A stretch of DNA of 34,419 nucleotides. Source: JBEEOW01 sp041191405. Lineage in GTDB: Bacteria > Bacteroidota > Bacteroidia > Cytophagales > UBA9547. The stretch spans positions 1 to 34,419 of the forward strand of contig JBEEOW010000037.1 in NCBI GenBank assembly GCA_041191405.1, in the 5' to 3' direction. Positions 13,718 to 22,303 of this stretch are shown here, one piece after another; position 1 is the stretch's first letter; every line of letters begins with the position of its first letter. The notes beneath the pieces are model-generated. The model searched no databases. It saw only the letters and a program-made list of their open reading frames with translations, and was not told the DNA's origin. Made by a program: the position numbers and the translations under genes.

Positions 13718-14290
13718 TTATTTCTTCCAATAAATAGGTTTTGTAACAGCAACAAACTCTTTACCTGAAACTGTTTTTATTTTTAAGGTAAAAGTATAAA
13801 AATCGCTTTTATCTAAATTTGTAGCTGGGATGAATGTAAAAAAATCAAAGCTTCCATTGAAATTTTTGACAGAATTGAGGTCATTCACAATATCAATCAT
13901 CAACTTTGTTGAAGATAAATAACTAAAACTATATTCGGATATTGATTTTAAATCAGTACCAGCTGTTGCGTTTGTTAAATTCTTATCACAAGTAAGAGAA
14001 ACTTCAGAAATTGGGTCTTGAAAATTATTTAAAGAATTACTTCCACATGATGATGGCTTTGGAAATGCATCTGCTAGAGCTTCATTAACTAAATAATTAC
14101 TTGATACTAACTTGAAATCTTGATTAATTTCAAATCTAATAAACATTTTATTTTCAAAAGATGAATTAGTGTCACTTGTAAATATATACTTTAGGTTTGT
14201 TAAGGTTCTATCATAAACTTTATCCTTACAACAAGAATAAATTATAAATGAACTAAATAATAAAGCGATTATTAATAATTTCTGTTTCAT
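13718..14290 (-). CDS. Hypothetical lipoprotein, paralogue A
   Basis: A 190-aa protein with a lipoprotein signal (MKQKLLIIALLFSSFIIYSC, then CKDK). It is a paralogue of the next gene (14324-14896), which has the same length. They share the double cysteine at the lipobox, a CDKNL segment followed by GTDLK and IS near the middle, and a practically identical last 30 residues or so (FTLKIKTVSGKEFVAVTKPI). The conserved end and variable centre suggest a shared fold with diverged binding surface. The CC lipobox and size recall small Bacteroidota lipoprotein families of the DUF5034 type, but I cannot confirm this. The spacer of 33 bases to the upstream paralogue suggests one transcript. Confidence 0.78.
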   Translation of the reverse strand: MKQKLLIIALLFSSFIIYSCCKDKVYDRTLTNLKYIFTSDTNSSFENKMFIRFEINQDFKLVSSNYLVNEALADAFPKPSSCGSNSLNNFQDPISEVSLTCDKNLTNATAGTDLKSISEYSFSYLSSTKLMIDIVNDLNSVKNFNGSFDFFTFIPATNLDKSDFYTFTLKIKTVSGKEFVAVTKPIYWKK

Positions 14291-14323
14291 AGATAAAATA
14301 AATCAAATTTATAGCATTGCTAT

Positions 14324-14896
14324 CTACTTCTTCCAATAAATAGGTTTTGTTACAGCAACAAATTCTTTACCTGAAACTGTTTTAATTTTTAAGGTAAAAG
14401 TATGAAAATCGCTTTTTTCTAATTTTGAAGCTGGTATATAAGAATCAAGAGATAATGTCGAATATTTATATTGTAAAGTATTAATTTTTGAAATCAAATC
14501 TAGCATAGGAATTGAATCTTTATATTCAATTTTTAAAGATGATATAGGTTTTAAGTCTGTTCCCGAATTATAACCAATTAAATTTTTGTCGCAAGTAAAT
14601 TGTATTTCAGCAACTTGGTCATAGAGAGGTTGATAAGTATTATTATCACATTTAAAAGCTCCACTACCCAAACCGTGTGCAGTTGCTTTATTGAATAAAC
14701 TGACATTAGAGATTAATTGATTATCCCACCCGAGTTTAAAACGTATTGACATTGTATTATTATCAAAATTATTTGTATCGTTTTGATGAAAGTAATTCAA
14801 GCTTGCAATTGAAGCATTATAAGTTTTTTCCTTGCAACACGAGTAAATTAAAAACGAAATAAATAATAAGCCAATTATTGATAATTTATGATTCAT
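14324..14896 (-). CDS. Hypothetical lipoprotein, paralogue B
   Basis: A 190-aa lipoprotein with signal MNHKLSIIGLLFISFLIYSC followed by CKEK. It is the tandem paralogue of 13718-14290: same length, same lipobox, same C-terminal block ending in KPIYWKK, but a diverged centre (for example CDNNTYQPLYDQVAEIQFTC). The four central cysteines (two per CDN/CDK segment) are partly shared with paralogue A. Function not recognised. It probably forms a two-gene transcript with paralogue A. Confidence 0.78.
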   Translation of the reverse strand: MNHKLSIIGLLFISFLIYSCCKEKTYNASIASLNYFHQNDTNNFDNNTMSIRFKLGWDNQLISNVSLFNKATAHGLGSGAFKCDNNTYQPLYDQVAEIQFTCDKNLIGYNSGTDLKPISSLKIEYKDSIPMLDLISKINTLQYKYSTLSLDSYIPASKLEKSDFHTFTLKIKTVSGKEFVAVTKPIYWKK

Positions 14897-14927
14897 AAAA
14901 TAATTTTTATTGTTAGGATTAAAAAAT

Positions 14928-14959
14928 GTATCCCAAAATTGAAATCAACTTTGGGATAC
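14928..14959 (-). terminator. Intrinsic terminator after the beta-lactamase-fold gene
   Basis: Perfect 10-bp stem GTATCCCAAA (14928-14937) with TTTGGGATAC (14950-14959). On the minus strand it is followed by ATTTTTTAA. It lies 8 bases past the stop at 14967. Confidence 0.8.
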
Positions 14960-14966
14960 ACTTCTA

Positions 14967-16121
14967 TTATTTTACGTTTGCCAATACCTCATCAATAAGC
15001 TGATATACAAACTTATAATGATTATTTTCTTTTTCAGGTTTGTGATTACCAAGTCTAACAACCACAATATTATGTTTAGGTAAAACAATAATTGATTGAC
15101 CTAAAATGCCTCTTGCATAAAACACTTTTTGCCCTTTATAATCAGGAATTATCCACCATTGATAACCATAGAAATCATTTGGTTTTTTGGTTTCACTATC
15201 TATTAAATTGGCAGGTGTTATACTTGCTTGCACATAAGCCGAATCTATAATTTGTTTGCCTTTCCAGTTACCATTATGTAAGTAAAGCGACCCTAAACGA
15301 GCAAAATCTTTTGCATTTGAATACACGCAACAATATGCCTTTTCATTTCCTTTGGCTTGATCTAAACTCCATTCTGCATTATTAACTGCACCTGTAGGTT
15401 CCCAAATTTTTTCTTGAAAATAAGCTGAAACAGACTTACCCGTAGCTTTTTTCAAAATAAACGACAATAACTGAGTATCTCCACTTAAATATTTAAAATA
15501 TTTGCCCGACTCTTCTTTGTATCTTAGCTTTAACATCAATTTCCATAAATCCGAACCATAATAAGCTTCAGTTGTCATTGAAAATGGATTAGCATAAGAT
15601 TCGTCCCAGTTTAAGCCAGAACTCATTGTTAATAAATGCTTTATTGTAATTTTATCAAATTGTTTGTCAACAAAGTCTGGTAAATAATTTTTGATTGGTT
15701 CGTCAACACTTTTAATTTTTCCTTCTTTAATAGCAACACCAATCAACATGGAAATCACCGATTTACCCATTGAAAAAGAGTTACTTAATGATTTATCACC
15801 GTAACCATCCCAATATTCTTCGTGATATAATGTATCATTTTTAATTACAACAAATGCAACCGAGTTTTGCTCTTTGTGAAATTGAGCTAATGATTTTGAT
15901 AAATTATCTTTATTATACTTTGCTGAAACTGGCCAAGGTTGGGCATGTGAGGAAGCTTTAATTACACGCTGTTCAAAAATATGATTATCATCAATATTGG
16001 CAAAATTGTACCATAAAGCCTTGTAAATGTATGTTTTATTAGTAATTAACAAAAGCACATTTGCCAATATAAAAAACACAAGTAATCCTCTTCGGATACG
16101 GAGTTTGGTTTCGCTTGCCAT
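14967..16121 (-). CDS. Beta-lactamase-fold serine hydrolase (class C / PBP-like)
   Basis: A 384-aa protein. One membrane helix lies near residues 12-30 (GLLVFFILANVLLLIT), so the enzyme is anchored with its domain in the periplasm. The SxxK motif is SMGK in SNSFSMGKSVISMLIG (about residues 114-130). HLLTMSSGLNWDE (about 163-175) is the typical PF00144 segment after it. The second motif is YSN in CCVYSNAKDFARLG (about residues 267-280). The third motif position is probably RGILGQ near residue 338, replacing the usual HxG or KTG. The family includes esterases, D-aminopeptidases and penicillin-binding proteins; resistance to beta-lactams is not implied. It lies 43 bases after the 1110-aa gene and may belong to its transcript. 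Confidence 0.88.
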   Translation of the reverse strand: MASETKLRIRRGLLVFFILANVLLLITNKTYIYKALWYNFANIDDNHIFEQRVIKASSHAQPWPVSAKYNKDNLSKSLAQFHKEQNSVAFVVIKNDTLYHEEYWDGYGDKSLSNSFSMGKSVISMLIGVAIKEGKIKSVDEPIKNYLPDFVDKQFDKITIKHLLTMSSGLNWDESYANPFSMTTEAYYGSDLWKLMLKLRYKEESGKYFKYLSGDTQLLSFILKKATGKSVSAYFQEKIWEPTGAVNNAEWSLDQAKGNEKAYCCVYSNAKDFARLGSLYLHNGNWKGKQIIDSAYVQASITPANLIDSETKKPNDFYGYQWWIIPDYKGQKVFYARGILGQSIIVLPKHNIVVVRLGNHKPEKENNHYKFVYQLIDEVLANVK

Positions 16122-16164
16122 AATACTTATTTTTTTGTACCTAAACGTAATAAAAAATAATTAG

Positions 16165-19100
16165 TTAAAAATCATATCCAAGAGAAAGCATTGCAGTTGG
16201 TTTTTGAACCAAATAATCAATAACTGGTAAAGCTACATCGAACTTTACATAGTAACCTAATGCAAATGTTCGAACTCCTGCTCCAAAACTAGACAAAAAT
16301 GGATTTTTAAAATTTATAACTTTTGCACTAAATGCACCTGAACCCGAATTTATATTGGTTGTATTAAATGAGTTTTCAACATTAAATGGATTAGAATTTG
16401 TCCAAGCTGTTCCTACATCATAAAAACCAACAAACTGCAAATTTCTTACAAAGTTAGATGTTATAACTCCTTTATAAAGATACTTTGAAATTGGAATCCT
16501 TAATTCGACATTTGCCATCATGTGGCTATTTCCATACAAAGTATTAAATTGATATCCTCTCAAGTTTGTTGCATACTGATTAAAAAACCAATCCCTATTA
16601 TCCGAAGTTTCAGTTACTGTTAAAGGGTTATTATCTCCCTCCAAATTATTGTCTTTAGGGAAAAACCAATTATCCACGCCTCCTAACAAATAATTTTTAG
16701 GAGCTTTGCCGTAAAATGTTCCTGCACTAAACCTACCTGCTAATATAATTTCTTTATGAACGGGAGCGTATTTTCGTATATCTAATTGCAATCTATTAAA
16801 GCTGCTCGATTTTTCAACTAAACCCAAATGATGCTCTGATAACAAATGTATTTTGGTTCCAGAAAGCATATTCATTCCATATTGTAAAGTATTATTAAAA
16901 ATATACTCTATTCTTGACCCAGAATACAAATTGTATTTATCATTATTACTTAAATTTGAAACAATATCAATTGATGTTGAACTTTGCCCAAATACAGTAA
17001 ACATAACTTTTGCCGATGGAGAAAATGGATAACTTACGCTACCTTCTATTTTATCCATTCCTAATTTATGAATTACACTTTCTGTATCACTTGCAAAAAT
17101 GCGCTGTTTTTCATATTTGAATTTATAATCTAATCGTTTTTTTAGATATTCGTATGAGATTGCCATTGTGCTTGTTCTCAAATTGAAATTTGCATATACA
17201 TTTGCTTCAAACTTATGATTTTCAAGCATATCAGATAAACTTGATTCAACAACTAATCCATATCCTCTTAAATTATCTCTATAAATTGATTCTAATACAT
17301 TGTTAATAGAAAGCTTATTTTTCAATGGTTTATATTCAGATACTTTTATTGTTCTTTCCGATTTTTTATCTTCAATTCTACTAAAAGCAACCTTATCTGA
17401 TTTCAAATCTTCATTGGTTAATTGCTCATATTTTTCGCTTGTATTTTTAGATTTTTCAGATTCAAATTGATAATTATTATAGTCAATATCCTGTTCGTCG
17501 ATAGATTTATTTCGTTCTACAATTTTTGTATTAATATTTTCTTTTGGAGCTATACTAGGTTTTTGAGAAGAACTAAAAGTAAATTCTTCGCTATTCGGAT
17601 CAATATCTGTTTTGGCTGAATCAACTGTAGTTGAAACATGTTCTGTAGACACTACTGTATCTTTAATATTTTGAACATTTATATTGTTAACTGTTAAAGA
17701 ACTTAAGGCTTGAGCATTAATTTGCTTTTGCTTACGAGGTGTATTTGATGGCGAAAAACTGTTTTTAAAATCTATTTTATAGTTAGGAAAAAATAATTCT
17801 TTTCCATCATGAAGAGTAGTGAATGAATATTTTCCACTATAAGAAACGTCGTAGTGTTCAATATCTTGCTGTAAATCTGTTATTTGAGTAGACGACTTGT
17901 AATCATTTTTTAAATAACTTAAATTAAAAACACCTGTATTATTTTGTAGATATACAATTGAATTATCTGCTAAGGGAACAGGAAATTTTTCATTATATGA
18001 AGTACTTGTTAGCCTTGTAAGTTTTGTTGTTGAAACTAAAGGGTCGTAAATAAACAAATCTGAATTATCAATAAGTTGCATTAAAGCTAATTGCCTTGTA
18101 ATCAAAGTATCATCTGTTCTATTAGATGAAAAAACAAAAGAATATTTTCCTTTAAAAAACACAGGATGTTCATCATCAAACAAGTCGTTAGTAACTTGCT
18201 TCATTGAGTTTGAGCGAATGGCAAATAAATAGATATCAGATTGTCCGTCTTTTTCGGCACTAAAAACGATATTGTTTCCATCATCAGAATAATCGAAATC
18301 TAACACTTGATCAAAAGTACCAAATATTCGTGTGGATTTATTTCCACCTTCAATATCATCAGTAGTCATTTGAACTTTGTCTTTTTGAATTTCAATAACT
18401 GATAATACTTTATCACTTTTCCAAGCAATAAGAGGTATATCAAAATTAATTTCTTGGTCTATTGCTTTATTACCACCTTTCAAAAAAAGTTTTTTTTGAC
18501 CGGTTTGGACATTCAAAATCCAAACTTTATATTTTCCTTTATTATTCTCTGAAAACGCAACATACTGACCATTTGGCGAATGTTTTATTCTAAAGTAATT
18601 ATATTTTTTAGTATTTTTTCTGAATGCTTGCGTTACATCAGGTATAGTGTAAGTATCAATTGTTGCATCGGCATTTTGTTTATAATAATTTCTCCATTCT
18701 TTTTCAAATTTTGAATATTTTAAACCAATAGTATGCGAAAATGCAGTTTCATAATTTCGGGTAATCCTGGTTAAACTAAGTATTTGAGCTATAGCATTTT
18801 TACCTGATTTTTCAACTACAAAATTCCAAACTGATTGTCCAACTAAAGCTGCATTGGAAGCCGAAATCTGAGAGGGATAATTAATTTTATTATATGAGAA
18901 TTGATCTCTCATAAAATCATCCATATCTTGACTATTACCTTTTGCTACATAAGCAGCCAAACCTGAAATATACCAATCTGGTAAAGTTAAAAACAGTGAG
19001 TTTCTATAAATATCCCTTAAACTACCTCCATACATCATATCTGTAACTAAATATGATGCTATTCCAGCAGATATTCTTTGTTTAAATTCAATTTGGTTAC

Positions 19101-19497
19101 CTTCAAATGGTATTTCAATTTTTGATTTTATAAACTCAGTTTGTCCGCCCAGGGCAGGGTTTTCTTCATGGGTTTTTATATTGCTTTGAAGTAAATCAGT
19201 ATGAGAATTATAAATAATAATTTTGATTTTTGAGTAAGGAGCAAAATCAAGCAAATCAATTATTCTATCATATTCTAATTCAGCATATTTAGCAGCAAGT
19301 TGAGCTATTGGATAACCACCATCCGAAAAGTATATTTCAAAATTATCAGTACTTACATATTTCCAGTTAAAATCCTTATACTGAACTCTATTCTTTTCAT
19401 ATTTCAACTGTGTATTTTGGGCAAAAGATTTCACACAAAATACTAAGCAAAATATGAAAATAAAGGCGATATTTTTTATAAATGTAAACACTTTCAA
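16165..19497 (-). CDS. PD40/TolB-like propeller with C-terminal outer-membrane barrel
   Basis: A 1110-aa protein with a signal peptide (residues 1-27, ending SFAQ). Residues about 30-260 resemble the peptidase MA-like domain seen in this Bacteroidota family (FEIYFSDGGYPIAQLAAKYA, LPDWYISGLAAYV), but the expected HExxH is absent: the position reads AGIASYLVTDMMYGG. Residues about 290-560 hold WD40-like/PD40 blades (HSPNGQYVAFSENNKGKYK, DDGNNIVFSAEKDGQSDIYL). A polar, probably disordered linker spans about 590-720. The rest is beta-barrel-like with surface-antigen character and ends in an aromatic residue (LSLGYDF), as outer-membrane proteins do. The role is probably in envelope biogenesis or secretion; not established. 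It begins 2 bases after the FAD oxidoreductase stop, so they are co-transcribed. Confidence 0.78.
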   Translation of the reverse strand: MKVFTFIKNIAFIFIFCLVFCVKSFAQNTQLKYEKNRVQYKDFNWKYVSTDNFEIYFSDGGYPIAQLAAKYAELEYDRIIDLLDFAPYSKIKIIIYNSHTDLLQSNIKTHEENPALGGQTEFIKSKIEIPFEGNQIEFKQRISAGIASYLVTDMMYGGSLRDIYRNSLFLTLPDWYISGLAAYVAKGNSQDMDDFMRDQFSYNKINYPSQISASNAALVGQSVWNFVVEKSGKNAIAQILSLTRITRNYETAFSHTIGLKYSKFEKEWRNYYKQNADATIDTYTIPDVTQAFRKNTKKYNYFRIKHSPNGQYVAFSENNKGKYKVWILNVQTGQKKLFLKGGNKAIDQEINFDIPLIAWKSDKVLSVIEIQKDKVQMTTDDIEGGNKSTRIFGTFDQVLDFDYSDDGNNIVFSAEKDGQSDIYLFAIRSNSMKQVTNDLFDDEHPVFFKGKYSFVFSSNRTDDTLITRQLALMQLIDNSDLFIYDPLVSTTKLTRLTSTSYNEKFPVPLADNSIVYLQNNTGVFNLSYLKNDYKSSTQITDLQQDIEHYDVSYSGKYSFTTLHDGKELFFPNYKIDFKNSFSPSNTPRKQKQINAQALSSLTVNNINVQNIKDTVVSTEHVSTTVDSAKTDIDPNSEEFTFSSSQKPSIAPKENINTKIVERNKSIDEQDIDYNNYQFESEKSKNTSEKYEQLTNEDLKSDKVAFSRIEDKKSERTIKVSEYKPLKNKLSINNVLESIYRDNLRGYGLVVESSLSDMLENHKFEANVYANFNLRTSTMAISYEYLKKRLDYKFKYEKQRIFASDTESVIHKLGMDKIEGSVSYPFSPSAKVMFTVFGQSSTSIDIVSNLSNNDKYNLYSGSRIEYIFNNTLQYGMNMLSGTKIHLLSEHHLGLVEKSSSFNRLQLDIRKYAPVHKEIILAGRFSAGTFYGKAPKNYLLGGVDNWFFPKDNNLEGDNNPLTVTETSDNRDWFFNQYATNLRGYQFNTLYGNSHMMANVELRIPISKYLYKGVITSNFVRNLQFVGFYDVGTAWTNSNPFNVENSFNTTNINSGSGAFSAKVINFKNPFLSSFGAGVRTFALGYYVKFDVALPVIDYLVQKPTAMLSLGYDF

Positions 19498-19499
19498 AT

Positions 19500-20552
19500 C
19501 TACAACGAAAAAGATGGATTTAATCGTACTTCTTTAGGAATTTCTTTTTCAAATAACAGATTATCTACAAATAATTGAGCAAAGTATGGAGCTAAAGAAA
19601 CCCCTTTACTTCCCAATCCATTAAAAATCCCTATTTGTTCATATCTTGCATGTATTCCCATAAATGGCCTACGAGTGCGAGTGGTTGGTCGTAAACCTGC
19701 TTTGTGCCCTACTATTGTATATGGTAATTTGAGTAAATCGTCCATTTTTTCAATTAATTCGGCTTTACCTTCGTCTGTTGGTTGGTTATCATCAAACTTA
19801 AGTTGATAAGTTGCACCTGCTCTAAATAAATTATTTCCCAAGGGAATTACCCAGCCATTTCTATTTAAAATATTAGGGCAATCCATATCTTCAATTTTCA
19901 ATGTAAAAACTTCGCCTTTTACGGGAATCAACTCTAAATTTTGAAAAAATGGATTATTCAACGCAGCTATTCCTTCGCAAAATATAATTCTTTTAGCAAA
20001 GTCATTTCCTATTTTAACTCCATTTTCAATTAACTCAATAGATTCATAATCAATAATTGATTCCTGATAAGCACCTTTTTGTAACCAATATTTTTTTGCA
20101 GCATCCAAAAAATTGATAGTATGTACATAGCCACCTTTTTGAATATAAAAACCACCTAAATCATTGTAAGTATATTTTTTATAAGGGGCATTATCAACAT
20201 TAGTTTCAACATAATCGCCTAATTCTTCAGGATTACTTTTCCCAAAAATATGATTTGATTCATAAACAGATTTAAATGGCTTGTATATTTTATGAGGATG
20301 AAAAAATGTTGTATTTAATTTCTTTTCCATTGCTGGATAAAATTGATGCAAAGCCGAAAAAGTTTCGTCAGCAAGCCAAGTCAACACCAAATTTTTTCCA
20401 GTTACAGCATTAATCAAACCTGCTGCCACTCTCGACGAAGATCCATCATTTGGAATATCAAACAATTTAACTGACTGATTTTGTTCTTCTAAAGTCAAAC
20501 CCAAAACAGTACCTGCAATTCCTTGCCCTATGATAAAGTAATCGTAATTCAT
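19500..20552 (-). CDS. FAD-dependent (DAO-family) oxidoreductase
   Basis: A 350-aa flavoprotein of the D-amino acid oxidase fold. The Rossmann motif YFIIGQGIAGTVLGL (residues about 5-19) is a GxGxxG variant, followed by the acidic end of strand 2 (VKLFDIP). SSRVAAGLINAVTGKNL (about 39-55) resembles the substrate-side loop of ThiO and of the MnmC C-terminal domain. The C-terminal block GLRPTTRTRRPFMG and IGIFNGLGSKGVSLAPYFAQ completes the FAD site. Likely oxidises an amine or amino acid; the substrate cannot be set from sequence. It is the first gene of a minus-strand run (FAD oxidase, 1110-aa barrel protein, beta-lactamase-fold protein) and is divergent from the gene at 20680. Confidence 0.85.
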   Translation of the reverse strand: MNYDYFIIGQGIAGTVLGLTLEEQNQSVKLFDIPNDGSSSRVAAGLINAVTGKNLVLTWLADETFSALHQFYPAMEKKLNTTFFHPHKIYKPFKSVYESNHIFGKSNPEELGDYVETNVDNAPYKKYTYNDLGGFYIQKGGYVHTINFLDAAKKYWLQKGAYQESIIDYESIELIENGVKIGNDFAKRIIFCEGIAALNNPFFQNLELIPVKGEVFTLKIEDMDCPNILNRNGWVIPLGNNLFRAGATYQLKFDDNQPTDEGKAELIEKMDDLLKLPYTIVGHKAGLRPTTRTRRPFMGIHARYEQIGIFNGLGSKGVSLAPYFAQLFVDNLLFEKEIPKEVRLNPSFSL

Positions 20553-20679
20553 TGAAGCAAATTACACATTAAGTTTTTAATTGCATTATTTTAAAGGATG
20601 ATTTTTGTTAGATTTTGAAAGGACGGTATAGTTTTTGTTTTCACATATACTTTAAATATTATTGTAAAAAATTAACCTT

Positions 20680-21435
20680 ATGAAATCAATCTACACACTC
20701 ATCATTTCCCTTTCTGTAACATTTACTAGCCTATTTGCTCAAACTGAAATTTCCACTTACGGAACGTTGAATGGCAAGATTAAATCTATTGAAGAAAAAC
20801 AATTTTATGCATTTGCTAACAATGGAGGCGTAGAAAAACGCAGTTTGTTTTATCATAGAAATCTAAACTTTGATGAAAAAGGTAACGAATTAAAATCAAA
20901 ATACATGTATTCTAATAATAGAGAACAATTTAGACATGTATTAAACTCACAAGGATTAAAAATAGAAACTATTAAATATTCGTGGGATGGTTATGTTGAA
21001 TATAGAAAAACATTTACTTACGATGCTAAAAAATATTTAATTGGCGAAAAAACTTATTCCAGTTCTGATAGATTAATATCTGATAATTGGATTACAAACG
21101 ACGAAAAAGGTCGCCCAATCAAAAGTAAAATCTACGATGAAAATGGCGAATATTCAACTGCTGTAACTTATACTTATCAAAATAATAATCTGATAGAGCA
21201 ATACATTGATAAAGTAAACATGGATAATAGAGATTATAACATAAAATACAAAATCACTTACGACGACAAAAATAACATTACTGAAATCCTGACACAATAT
21301 TACGACGGCTCTCCCTCACAAACTCAGAAATTTGAATATGTACAATTTGATGCCAATAACAACTGGACTTACAGAGTAGAATATATCAATGGCAAACCTT
21401 ATAAAATTGTAGAAAGAGTTATTGTTTATTATTAA
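20680..21435 (+). CDS. Secreted protein with YD/RHS-like short repeats
   Basis: A 251-aa protein with signal peptide MKSIYTLIISLSVTFTSLFA. The mature part is a string of beta-hairpin-like repeats with Y, D, G and N at turns: NFDEKGNELKSKYMYS, YDAKKYLIGEKTYSS, NDEKGRPIKSKIYDENGEY, YDDKNNITEILTQYYDG. These resemble the YD/RHS-type short repeats of many Bacteroidota exported proteins. No T9SS sorting domain or lipobox is present, so it is probably periplasmic or released by another route. I do not recognise a specific family. Single gene with its own terminator. Confidence 0.75.
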   Translation: MKSIYTLIISLSVTFTSLFAQTEISTYGTLNGKIKSIEEKQFYAFANNGGVEKRSLFYHRNLNFDEKGNELKSKYMYSNNREQFRHVLNSQGLKIETIKYSWDGYVEYRKTFTYDAKKYLIGEKTYSSSDRLISDNWITNDEKGRPIKSKIYDENGEYSTAVTYTYQNNNLIEQYIDKVNMDNRDYNIKYKITYDDKNNITEILTQYYDGSPSQTQKFEYVQFDANNNWTYRVEYINGKPYKIVERVIVYY

Positions 21436-21459
21436 ATAGACTGAAGATTAAAGATATAT

Positions 21460-21511
21460 GACTTAAGATATAAGACTTAAAATTAAAGTCTTATATCTTA
21501 AGTCTTTTTTT
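21460..21511 (+). terminator. Long intrinsic terminator
   Basis: Perfect 19-bp stem: GACTTAAGATATAAGACTT (21460-21478) with AAGTCTTATATCTTAAGTC (21486-21504), loop 7, then seven T. The stem is AT-rich but unusually long. It follows the stop at 21435. Confidence 0.85.
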
Positions 21512-21562
21512 ATAAATTACACCAATTTAAAAACACTTAGATTCAACTTTAGTTTTATAAAT

Positions 21563-22189
21563 ATGGAAACGACACAAATTATTGATGCATATATCTCTTA
21601 TGTATTAGAGCATAATGCAAAACCAAGCTCTGTATATTTATTTGCTAAACATTTAAATATTTCAGAATCAGAATTCTATAATCATTTCTCTTCATTTGAA
21701 GGAATTGAAAAAGGGATTTGGTTATCGTTTTTTGAAGCAACATTATTACGTTTAAATGCCGATGAATCGTACCAAGATTTTGGTGCAAGAGAAAAATTAC
21801 TTGCCTTTTATTACACTTGGATTGAAGAATTGCTAAAAAAACGTTCTTACATTTCAGTTGTACTTAAAGAATTTGGTAGCACTTTAATTTCCGCAAAACA
21901 ATTATCAGAATTTAAAGAAGCATTCCTGAAATATGCAGAAGATATTGTAAACACTGGTAAAGAAACGAATGAAATTGCAGAAGCTGGTTGGTTTACAAGC
22001 AAATATGCAGATGGGATTTGGTATCAACTAGTGTTTGTACTTAACTTTTGGTTAAATGACACTTCAAATAAATTTGAAAAAACGGATGCTGCTATTGAAA
22101 AAGCAGTAAATCTATCATTTGAATTTATGGGAAGCAATTTATTGAAATCAGCATTTGATTTCGGAAAATTTCTACTTCAAAAAAAGTAG
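21563..22189 (+). CDS. TetR-family transcriptional regulator
   Basis: A 208-aa protein with an N-terminal TetR helix-turn-helix (about residues 8-52: IIDAYISYVLEHNAKPS, then FAKHLNISESEFYNHFSSFE, whose recognition helix has the family's YNHF). The remainder is helical, as expected for the ligand or dimerisation domain (LLAFYYTWIEELLKKRSYIS, WYQLVFVLNFWLND). It directly precedes the ABC1/UbiB-type kinase gene, about 115 bases away, on the same strand. I infer that it regulates this two-gene unit. The inducer is unknown. Confidence 0.82.
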   Translation: METTQIIDAYISYVLEHNAKPSSVYLFAKHLNISESEFYNHFSSFEGIEKGIWLSFFEATLLRLNADESYQDFGAREKLLAFYYTWIEELLKKRSYISVVLKEFGSTLISAKQLSEFKEAFLKYAEDIVNTGKETNEIAEAGWFTSKYADGIWYQLVFVLNFWLNDTSNKFEKTDAAIEKAVNLSFEFMGSNLLKSAFDFGKFLLQKK

Positions 22190-22200
22190 TTTGAGATTTG

Positions 22201-22303
22201 AGACGGAAGATTTAAGACATAAGATTCAATATTTATGTTTTAAAATTTGCCTAAAAATTTAATACCCTGTACTCTATACTCAGTACTCTGTACTTTATAC
22301 ATC
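22201..22303. other. Low-complexity spacer with GTACTC repeats
   Basis: Between the TetR and kinase genes the DNA contains AAGATTTAAGACATAAGATT, similar to the terminator stem at 21460, and then a run with CTGTACTCTATACTCAGTAC and TGTACTTTATAC (three near copies of a TACTCTRTAC-like unit, 22267-22300). No known function. It makes the upstream TTG start of the kinase ORF unlikely, since its extra N-terminus would be encoded by this repeat. Confidence 0.5.

Noticed and set aside
14967..16121. Antibiotic-resistance beta-lactamase
   Set aside because: The PF00144 fold is shared by many esterases and peptidases; nothing specific to beta-lactam resistance is seen.
22247..22303. N-terminal extension of the UbiB-type kinase (TTG start at 22247)
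   Set aside because: The added residues are encoded by a GTACTC-type low-complexity repeat; the ATG at 22304 begins the normal protein.
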